DNA of 5,145 nt from Hyphomicrobiales bacterium (GTDB lineage Bacteria > Pseudomonadota > Alphaproteobacteria > Rhizobiales > Kaistiaceae): positions 1 through 5,145 of the forward strand of contig JAFKJZ010000257.1 in NCBI GenBank assembly GCA_017305815.1, given 5' to 3'. Positions 1 through 4,913 of the stretch are shown here, in pieces. The notes beneath the pieces were generated by a model that did no database searches, was not told the origin of the DNA, and was given only the letters and a program-made list of their open reading frames with translations. The first letter of the stretch is position 1. Each line of letters starts with the position of its first letter. A program made the translations under genes and the position numbers.

Positions 1-85
1 GCGCTATCGTCTGATCGCGGGCGGCAAGGCCGGCGAAAGCGCCGGCGAGGACGACGGGAAAGGTCGGACGCGGAACTTGGCGGGC

Positions 86-679
86 ATGGATGACCCCGAT
101 GACGACACGGCGATCCGCGCCGACCACGCCCTCATGCAGGCGGTGGCCGATGGCGAGGAAGGGGCGTTTGCGCGCCTGATCCAGGCCGAGGCGCCGAAGC
201 TGACGCGGTTCGTCGCCTCCGTGCTCTCCGACCTCGCCGAGGCCGAGGAGGTCGTGCAGGAAGCGCTGCTGCGGCTCTGGAAGCAGGCCGCGACCTGGGA
301 GCCGAACGCCCGGATCGGCACCTTCCTGCACCAGGTGGCCTATCGCATCGCCATCGACCGGCTGCGCCGCCGCCGGCCGCATGTCGACATCGACGGCTTC
401 GACGACATCCTCGAGGACGAGGGACCGTCGCCGGAGCGTCACCTGACGCGCATGGACGACGGCCGCATCGTGCAGGCGGCGCTTGAGAAACTGTCGGAAA
501 GACAGCGGACCGTCATCGTGCTGGCCCACTTCCAGGAGCTGGGCCAGGCGGAGGCGGCGGACATCATGGGGATTGGCGAACACGCCTATGAATCGCTCCT
601 CGCCCGCGCCAGGCGCCGGCTCAGAAGCCTGCTTGGCGGCAGGGACGAGGACGATCGGCAGGAAGGAAAGCGATCATGA
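86..679 (+). CDS. ECF-type RNA polymerase sigma factor (CnrH/RpoE-like)
   Basis: An extracytoplasmic-function sigma factor of 197 aa that would direct RNA polymerase to a stress or envelope regulon. Region 2 spans about residues 14-97 and contains the core-binding segment AEEVVQEALLRLW (53-65) and the -10-recognition helix ending in IAIDRLRRRR (88-97). An acidic linker (about 101-125) leads to region 4 at about 130-183, with the usual LSERQRTVIVLAHFQEL start and a helix-turn-helix ending ESLLARARRRLRSLL. There is no region 1 or 3, as expected for ECF sigmas. The ATG at 86 gives a normal family length. An in-frame TTG at 77 would add three residues, and the frame stays open to the left edge of the window, so a start further upstream is not excluded. 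The stop overlaps the next gene (ATGA), so it is probably regulated with the membrane and periplasmic partners that follow. Family call is firm; the signal is unknown. Confidence 0.93.
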   Translation: MDDPDDDTAIRADHALMQAVADGEEGAFARLIQAEAPKLTRFVASVLSDLAEAEEVVQEALLRLWKQAATWEPNARIGTFLHQVAYRIAIDRLRRRRPHVDIDGFDDILEDEGPSPERHLTRMDDGRIVQAALEKLSERQRTVIVLAHFQELGQAEAADIMGIGEHAYESLLARARRRLRSLLGGRDEDDRQEGKRS

Positions 680-1134
680 GCAAGGCATCGGGAGAGGGAC
701 GTTTCGAGCTGGCGAACGGTCCCGCCAACCTGCACGACGCCGTGGATCGCTGGGGGCCTGACCTCAATTTGTGGCCGGATCTGATGCTGGTCCGCCGGGC
801 GCGCGAGGCGCTGCTCGCCGACCGCGACTTCCGCCAGTATCGCGACCGCACGGTGGCGGAGGCCGAACGGCTGCGGCGCGCGGCGAAGCTTCTGGACAAG
901 CGCATCGAGGAAAGCGGCTCGGTCGAGCGGATCACCAGGAAGCTGATGGAGGCGACGGGCGCGCGGGCGATCCACTGGCGTCGCCGGATCGCGGCGCTCG
1001 CAGCCGTCATGGTGGTTTCCGCCGCGCTCGGCAGCGTGCTCGCCGACCTGATCCCGGCCGATACCGATCAGCAGCGGATCGATGTCGTGCAGTTGGATAC
1101 TTTGGTCTTCGGGCCGTCAGAGGCAGATTTTTGA
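676..1134 (+). CDS. single-pass membrane protein, probable anti-sigma factor for the preceding ECF sigma
   Basis: A 152-aa protein with an N-terminal cytoplasmic part (1-104), one hydrophobic segment (about 105-125, IAALAAVMVVSAALGSVLAD) preceded by the basic stretch WRRR, and a short periplasmic tail (126-152). Residues 22-50 carry the pattern AVDRWGPDLNLWPD followed by AREALLADRD, which resembles small alphaproteobacterial proteins encoded next to ECF sigma genes. Residues 57-92 are charged and probably helical. The start is set by an ATGA overlap with the sigma stop and a strong ribosome site, AGGAAGGAAAG at 660-670. Its position, topology and coupling suggest that it holds the sigma factor at the membrane, as CnrY does for CnrH. 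No zinc-binding HxxxCxxC (ZAS) motif is present, so it is not a ChrR/RsrA-type anti-sigma. The anti-sigma role is an inference from context. Confidence 0.8.
   Translation: MSKASGEGRFELANGPANLHDAVDRWGPDLNLWPDLMLVRRAREALLADRDFRQYRDRTVAEAERLRRAAKLLDKRIEESGSVERITRKLMEATGARAIHWRRRIAALAAVMVVSAALGSVLADLIPADTDQQRIDVVQLDTLVFGPSEADF
1119..1123 (+). promoter_or_regulatory. ribosome binding site deciding the start of the periplasmic sensor-like gene
   Basis: AGAGG lies inside the 3' end of the preceding gene, 10 nt before the ATG at 1134. The next in-frame ATG (1146) has no purine-rich site before it. Together with the TGATG stop/start overlap this favours 1134 as the start. Confidence 0.5.
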
Positions 1135-1595
1135 TGGCGTTCAAGATGGAAACCCGAACCCGCCGCGCCTTGCTGTGGGGCTTGCTGGTGGCTTCGCTCG
1201 GCGTCAACGCCTTCTTCGTCGGCGCGACGGTGACGGATTTCATCCGCTTTCGCCACGCCGAGGACAAGGGCCCGCGCATCATCCGCACCGAACTGCGCTG
1301 GCTGAAGGATCGCTTGTCGCCGGACGCCGTGAAGAGCATCGAGACGCAGCTCGACGCCCTGAAGCCGGACATCCTGGTCCGGCTCGACCGGCTGAAGACC
1401 CTGCGGGCCGAGCTGAACACGCTCGTCGCCGCGCCCGTTCCCGACAAGGCGGCGATCGACGCGCATCTGCGCAGCATCCGCCTCGAGGTCGGCGCCATGC
1501 AGGAGCAGGTGCAGTCCCGCACCTTCGAGGCGCTCCTGAACCTGCCGCCGGATCAGCGCGCGGCGCTCGCCTCCGGGAAGGGCGCCGACAACTAG
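1134..1595 (+). CDS. membrane-anchored periplasmic sensor-like protein (Metal_resist/CnrX-type helical protein)
   Basis: A 153-aa protein with a basic N-terminus (TRTRR, 7-11) and one uncleaved-looking hydrophobic helix (about 12-34). A periplasmic, almost entirely helical domain follows (about 45-146). That domain has the layout of the CnrX/Metal_resist family, distantly related to Spy/CpxP. An early helix ends LKDRLSPDAVKSIE, a long charged helix contains LVRLDRLKTLRAELNTLVAAP, a helix begins PDKAAIDAHLRSIR, and the end is ALLNLPPDQRAAL. The start overlaps the previous stop (TGATG). Next to an ECF sigma and a membrane anti-sigma, it probably senses an envelope signal and controls release of the sigma factor, as CnrX does. 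However, it has only two histidines (H41, H111), no cysteine and few methionines, so metal binding is doubtful. It may instead sense misfolded protein or another periplasmic cue. Confidence 0.78.
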   Translation: MAFKMETRTRRALLWGLLVASLGVNAFFVGATVTDFIRFRHAEDKGPRIIRTELRWLKDRLSPDAVKSIETQLDALKPDILVRLDRLKTLRAELNTLVAAPVPDKAAIDAHLRSIRLEVGAMQEQVQSRTFEALLNLPPDQRAALASGKGADN

Positions 1596-1632
1596 CTGTC
1601 ATTTGTCATTTCGACCCGAAGGAGCCGCGGGC

Positions 1633-1650
1633 CGGCGAACAAGATCGCCG
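1633..1650. other. small hairpin in the convergent gap
   Basis: CGGCGA (1633-1638) and TCGCCG (1645-1650) are perfect inverted repeats around a 6-nt loop. They sit in the 84-nt gap between the + strand sigma operon and the - strand glycosyltransferase gene, where termination is needed from both sides. Neither side is followed by a T-tract, so it is at best a weak bidirectional terminator. Nothing else clear is seen in this gap. Confidence 0.25.
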
Positions 1651-1679
1651 CGCCGTGAGGGCATTCGGCGGTCGGGCGG

Positions 1680-2672
1680 CTATTGCGGCTCGAAGATCTC
1701 GGGGATGCGCTCGACCTTCTCGGTCGACAGCCCGGTGGCGCGGCCGAGCTGGTTGGCGAAGGCGATGGTGTAGAACGTCCAGCCGAGCAGGAGCGCGAAG
1801 GGCACCTCCCGGGCGGGCATGTTGACCAGCTTTCTCTTCGTCACGACCTTTCGGGTCGTTCGCCACATCATCGCGTTCCAGCGCTTGATGGCATAGCGAA
1901 CGCGCTTCAGCCGGCGTCCGGATTTCCGCAGAAGATATTTCCGGTCGTCGTCACGCCCGGTGACGCCCGCGCGCCAGGCGACGAAGCGGAGGCCGCGCAG
2001 CGGCTCATGCCGGGCGCGGGCATTGACGCGGATGCAGGTCTTTCCTGCGTCGAGCAGGCGCTGGTCCAGGAGGCTGCACGAGCACTTGAAGCCTATGTCA
2101 TAGGGAAAGCCGCCGGCATCGGCGAACCAGTCGCGCCGGAACGCGACATTGTTGGCCCAGATGAAGGCCTGCCGCGCTTCCTGCTCGTCGCCGTGCTCGA
2201 GGGGAAAAATCCAGGTGAGGGCGAGCGTGCGCGACAGGAAGTCGTCGTGCTTGAGGAAGGTGCGGCCGCTCGCCGCGACGGTTTCGGGATCCTCGAAGGC
2301 CGCAAGCAGCTGCAGCAGCCAGTCGCCTTCGGGCGGAGCATCGGAATCGGCGAAGATGAGGATCTCGTTTTCGGCGAGGGCGGCGCCGGCGTTCTTCATC
2401 TCGTAGTAGCGCCCGTCCGGCACCGCGACGGCGTGGATATCGAGCGAACGGAGGGAAGGGCCGTCCTGCCGGATTCGCGCCAGCACCTCGTCATTCGCCT
2501 CGACCTTACCGGGATGCACGAAGATCAGGCGCGGCGGCCGCGCAAGGCGGCCCATGACCGGCCAGAGCTGCGCGGCGAGACTGTCGAGGACGATGCCCAG
2601 GACGGCGGGTTCGACGGTCCGGATATTCTCCATTTCGACGACGATGGAGAGGCTCGGCAGAGCATGCGACAC
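1680..2672 (-). CDS. family 2-type glycosyltransferase
   Basis: A 330-aa enzyme with the GT-A fold typical of glycosyltransferase family 2, expected to move a sugar from a nucleotide-sugar donor to a glycan, lipid or other acceptor. The first strand (LSIVVEMEN, 8-16) lies directly after the start. The region 86-111 (GRYYEMKNAGAALAEN, then ILIFADSDAPP) has the conserved K/N-containing helix and the metal/donor-binding DSD at 109-111. A later block, WANNVAFRRDWFADAGGF (172-189), matches the acceptor-side segment, followed by LLDQRLLDAG (201-210). Residues 244-281 are very basic, and a hydrophobic stretch at 290-307 may associate with the membrane. The start is GTG with only a weak GGGATGG upstream; the next ATG (residue 14) would cut off the first strand. 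It stands alone and converges on the sigma operon. Donor and acceptor cannot be deduced. Confidence 0.85.
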   Translation of the reverse strand: MSHALPSLSIVVEMENIRTVEPAVLGIVLDSLAAQLWPVMGRLARPPRLIFVHPGKVEANDEVLARIRQDGPSLRSLDIHAVAVPDGRYYEMKNAGAALAENEILIFADSDAPPEGDWLLQLLAAFEDPETVAASGRTFLKHDDFLSRTLALTWIFPLEHGDEQEARQAFIWANNVAFRRDWFADAGGFPYDIGFKCSCSLLDQRLLDAGKTCIRVNARARHEPLRGLRFVAWRAGVTGRDDDRKYLLRKSGRRLKRVRYAIKRWNAMMWRTTRKVVTKRKLVNMPAREVPFALLLGWTFYTIAFANQLGRATGLSTEKVERIPEIFEPQ

Positions 2673-2689
2673 GGCGGCAATCCATCCCG

Positions 2690-2722
2690 AAAAGGAGAGG
2701 CCGTGATGGGTATCACGGCCTC
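2690..2722 (-). terminator. intrinsic terminator after the Gfo/Idh gene
   Basis: GAGGCCGTGAT (2697-2707) and ATCACGGCCTC (2712-2722) form a perfect 11-bp stem with a 4-nt loop. Read on the - strand the stem is followed by TCCTTTTC, a short T-tract (AAAA at 2690-2693 on +). It begins 64 nt after the dehydrogenase stop codon and should end the isomerase/dehydrogenase transcript. It also lies just before the glycosyltransferase start (2672), so it may sit within that gene's leader or promoter. An operator role for the same dyad is the alternative. Confidence 0.7.
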
Positions 2723-2734
2723 CGATTCGGTCAA
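2706..2734 (-). promoter_or_regulatory. possible promoter for the glycosyltransferase gene
   Basis: On the - strand TTGACC (2734-2729) closely matches a -35 box. At 17-nt spacing the hexamer ACCCAT (2711-2706) is a poor -10 match and lies in the loop of the 2697-2722 hairpin. Since the hairpin should stop upstream transcription, the gene needs a promoter of its own near here, but the -10 is weak and the call is tentative. Confidence 0.2.
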
Positions 2735-2786
2735 GGCGACGTCGTCGCGACGGCGTGTGGCCGTCCTGGTCCTGCGGCGGATACAG

Positions 2787-3926
2787 TCAGCGCGCCGCCG
2801 TCAGGCGGTCGGCGTCGGCCTGGGTCAGCGGGGCAGGGCGATCGGTGGTGGTCGACAGCGTGATCACCTTCTCCTGCGCCGCCGCGTCGAGGATCGACAC
2901 CATCGCGTCGAGCGCGTGCAGGGCGACGCGGCCCGAACAGCGCGGCTCGCGGCCATGGTCGGCCGCGTCGAGCAGGTCGGCGACGCCCAGCATGCGGTAG
3001 TTGGCATGCTTGCCGTCCTGCCAGTTGGACTTGCCGAACGGCGCGCCCGAGGTGTCGACCTCGATATAGTCGCCGTTCTTCTCCGAATAGCGCAGCGTGC
3101 CGCCGAAGAAGTTCGGATCGGGCACCAGCATCGTGCCTTCCGAGCCATAGAGCTCGATCGGGTTGACGTGGCCGTGCTTCCAGACGTCCCAGCTCGCCGT
3201 CAGCGTCACCTGCGCGCCGGAAACGAAGTGCAGGATGGCGTTGATGGTGGTCGGCGTGCCGACCGGCACGGTCTTGCCCTTCAACGGGCCTTCGGCCGTT
3301 ACCAGGCGATCCTCGAAGCCCTTGGTGGCGACGGCCGTGACGGTGCGGATCGGGCCGAGCAGGTTGACGAGGGCGGCGATGTAGTAGGGGCCGAGATCGA
3401 GGATCGGGCCGCCGCCGGGCTGGAAGAAGAAGCCCGGATTGGGATGCCACATCTCCATGCCGCGGCTGAGCACATGCATCGTGCCGGCGATGACCTTTCC
3501 GATCTTGCCATCGTCGAGCATCTTGCGCGCCGTCTGGCCCGCGCCGCCGAGGAAGGTGTCGGGAGCGCTGCCGAGCTTGAGGCCCTTGGCGTCGGCGAGC
3601 GCCACCAGCTTCTTGCCATCCTCGACGGAGAGCGCGAACGGCTTCTCCGAATAGGCGTGCTTGCCGGCCGAGAGGATCGCGTTCGAGACTTCGTAATGCG
3701 CCGCCGGGATGGTCAGGTTGATGACCGTGTCGATCTCCGAATCCTTCAGGAGCTCGTCGACGGTCAGCGCGCGGACGCCGAACTGGCCGGCGCGCGCCTT
3801 GGCCGCCTCCGCCGAGAGGTCGGCGACCGCGACGATCTTCGTGCCGGGGAAGAGCGGCGCGAGCTTCAGATAGGCTTCCGAGATATTGCCGGCGCCGATC
3901 AGGCCGATCTGGTGAACCTTGGACAT
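2787..3926 (-). CDS. Gfo/Idh/MocA family NAD(P)-dependent oxidoreductase
   Basis: A 379-aa cytoplasmic dehydrogenase, predicted to oxidise a hydroxyl of a sugar, polyol or glycoside using NAD(P). The N-terminal Rossmann domain starts IGLIGAGNISEAYL (7-20), with the GxGxxx dinucleotide loop and an acidic residue, D36, at the end of strand 2, which favours NAD over NADP. The family lysine lies in SEKPFAL (93-99, K95). The C-terminal domain has GGGPILDLGPYYI (171-183), where D177 is the usual catalytic-region Asp and Tyr181 replaces the common His; this variant occurs in a recognised subgroup. The length is at the upper end of the family range (about 330-390). It begins 14 nt after the isomerase stop, so the two are co-transcribed, and a strong terminator follows. 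The upstream SD is weak (AAAGG about 13 nt before ATG). The pairing is analogous to IolG with IolE/IolI, or ThuB-type 3-keto sugar formation. The exact substrate is unknown. Confidence 0.92.
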   Translation of the reverse strand: MSKVHQIGLIGAGNISEAYLKLAPLFPGTKIVAVADLSAEAAKARAGQFGVRALTVDELLKDSEIDTVINLTIPAAHYEVSNAILSAGKHAYSEKPFALSVEDGKKLVALADAKGLKLGSAPDTFLGGAGQTARKMLDDGKIGKVIAGTMHVLSRGMEMWHPNPGFFFQPGGGPILDLGPYYIAALVNLLGPIRTVTAVATKGFEDRLVTAEGPLKGKTVPVGTPTTINAILHFVSGAQVTLTASWDVWKHGHVNPIELYGSEGTMLVPDPNFFGGTLRYSEKNGDYIEVDTSGAPFGKSNWQDGKHANYRMLGVADLLDAADHGREPRCSGRVALHALDAMVSILDAAAQEKVITLSTTTDRPAPLTQADADRLTAAR

Positions 3927-3940
3927 GTCGAGGGAGCCTT

Positions 3941-4696
3941 TCAGGAAACCAGGGCCTTGATGGCCGCGAAGGAACGCTCGGCAAAGCGCTTCCAGTCGGC
4001 CGGATTGTCATGCTCGGCAACGAGGATCTTGGCGTTCTTCGCCTTCTCGATATGCGGCCAGAGCGCCTTCCAGTCGATCGTGCCGTGGCCGACATCGGCC
4101 CAGCCGTCTTCCTCGGCGGTTCCGGCCGGGGCCAGGTCCTTGATGTGGAAGGCGATCGTGCTGTCTGCGAGCTTGTCGATCTCGGCGGCGGCGTCCTTGC
4201 CGGCGCGGGCGACCCAGCCGATGTCGAGCTCGGAGACGACGCCGTTGCCGATCAGGTGGTCGATCGGGCGCGAGCCGTCGGCGAGCGTGACATATTCGAA
4301 GTCGTGGTTGTGGTAGCCGAGGCCGAGGCCGGCTGCCTTCGCCTTCTCCGCCGCGCCGGCGAAGCTGTCATGCAGCTTCTTCCAGCCGTCAACGTCGGTC
4401 GGGCGCTGTTCGGCGACGAGATAGGGGATGACGATCGCCTCGGCGCCGATGGTCTTGGCGATGTCGATGAAGCGGCTGGTCTCGCCGACGACGCCGTCGA
4501 GCGGCGCGTGGAAGGTCGGGGTCACGAGGCCGACGGCGTCGACCTTCCTGCGGTAGCCGGCGGCGTCGTCGCCATAGAGCGGGTAGTAGGGCTCGACCGC
4601 GTCATAGCCGATCTTGGCAAGGCCCTCGAGGACGGTCTCGAGCGGCGGAAAATTGCGGGCGGAATAGAGCTGAAACGAGATCTTGTGCTTCGACAT
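3941..4696 (-). CDS. sugar phosphate isomerase/epimerase-like TIM-barrel protein (AP_endonuc_2 superfamily)
   Basis: A 251-aa xylose-isomerase-like TIM barrel. These metal-dependent enzymes act on sugars or keto-sugars as isomerases, epimerases, dehydratases or glycoside-cleaving lyases. Visible strand-end motifs run in order: FQLYSAR (8-14), GYDAVEPYYP (30-39), TFHAPLD (61-67), IVIPYL (88-93), GYHNHDFEY (127-135), ELDIGW (156-161), AFHIKDLAP (182-190) and LVAEHDNP (225-232). Likely metal and acid-base residues are H129, H131, E134, D158, H184 and E228. The length is on the short side of normal (about 250-300) and the fold looks complete. There is no signal peptide, so it is cytoplasmic. It is the first gene of a two-gene operon with the dehydrogenase and lies downstream of a sugar ABC ATPase gene. 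A reasonable role is conversion of the keto product made by the dehydrogenase, or of the imported sugar itself. The specific reaction is not determined. Confidence 0.9.
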   Translation of the reverse strand: MSKHKISFQLYSARNFPPLETVLEGLAKIGYDAVEPYYPLYGDDAAGYRRKVDAVGLVTPTFHAPLDGVVGETSRFIDIAKTIGAEAIVIPYLVAEQRPTDVDGWKKLHDSFAGAAEKAKAAGLGLGYHNHDFEYVTLADGSRPIDHLIGNGVVSELDIGWVARAGKDAAAEIDKLADSTIAFHIKDLAPAGTAEEDGWADVGHGTIDWKALWPHIEKAKNAKILVAEHDNPADWKRFAERSFAAIKALVS

Positions 4697-4767
4697 GGAG
4701 ATGTCTTTCTTGAAACCGTTCGTAGGAAGAGCGCCTTGAACCGCAGGCAGTAGAGAGCGGGGGGCGA

Positions 4768-4796
4768 GGGCCTCCGGCCGGATGGCCTGGAGGTCC
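4768..4796 (-). other. stem-loop in the isomerase mRNA leader region
   Basis: GGGCCTCCGGCC (4768-4779) pairs with GGCC (4784-4787) and GGAGGTCC (4789-4796), leaving a bulged T at 4788, one G-T wobble and a GGAT loop. It lies about 70 nt before the isomerase ATG. No T-tract follows on the - strand (C-rich instead), so it is not a standard terminator; a leader structure is possible but untested. Confidence 0.3.
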
Positions 4797-4821
4797 GCGT
4801 CGGGTCGTCTGGCTGAAGCGC

Positions 4822-4846
4822 TTCATCCTTTCATGGAAAGGATGAA
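4822..4846. promoter_or_regulatory. 25-bp palindrome, candidate operator upstream of the isomerase/dehydrogenase operon
   Basis: TTCATCCTTTC (4822-4832) is followed by ATG and then by its exact reverse complement GAAAGGATGAA (4836-4846). The dyad lies about 125 nt before the isomerase start and next to the most AT-rich patch of the gap (4851-4863), a likely promoter area, although no convincing -35/-10 pair was found. No T-tract follows on either strand, which argues against a terminator. It lacks the central CG of typical LacI-family sites, so the regulator family is open. Confidence 0.5.
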
Positions 4847-4863
4847 CCGATCCAATTCTTTAT

Positions 4864-4888
4864 CGGAGCGCGCCGTCGGCGCGATCCG
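4864..4888 (-). terminator. GC-rich hairpin after the ABC ATPase gene, possible weak terminator
   Basis: CGGA-G-CGCGCC (4864-4874) pairs with GGCGCG-A-TCCG (4878-4888): ten base pairs with one internal G-A mismatch and a 3-nt loop. It begins 25 nt after the ATPase stop on the - strand, the right place for an operon terminator. The following - strand sequence is ATAAAGAATT rather than a T-tract, so termination may be weak or Rho-assisted, or the transcript may continue into the isomerase gene. Confidence 0.35.
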
Positions 4889-4913
4889 GCGTTCGTCGGG
4901 CTCGAAGGCCGCG

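Noticed and set aside
771..1133. Extension of the periplasmic sensor-like gene upstream to 771 in the same frame
   Set aside because: The extra residues overlap the anti-sigma gene in another phase and are low-complexity. The ATG at 1134 has a TGATG overlap, a ribosome site and a proper membrane anchor directly after it.
2743..2752. 10-bp palindrome CGTCGCGACG in the gap after the dehydrogenase gene
   Set aside because: Short, made of CG-rich words that are common in this genome composition, with no second copy or clear promoter relation.
2731..4095. A - strand frame of 454 codons overlapping the dehydrogenase gene in another phase
   Set aside because: The translation is Arg/Pro/Gly/Ala-rich with no recognisable motif, while the overlapping frame encodes a complete Gfo/Idh protein.
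1683..4316. A stop-free + strand frame of about 877 codons running antisense across the glycosyltransferase, dehydrogenase and part of the isomerase gene
   Set aside because: It lies opposite three well-recognised protein families, crosses their intergenic gaps, is low-complexity in translation (rich in Arg, Gly, Ala, Asp, Val) and shows no domain. It is a by-product of high GC and codon bias.
4010..4753. A 247-codon + strand frame opposite the isomerase gene
   Set aside because: Asp/Gly/Val/Leu/Ala/Arg-rich antisense shadow of the TIM-barrel gene, without its own motifs or ribosome site.
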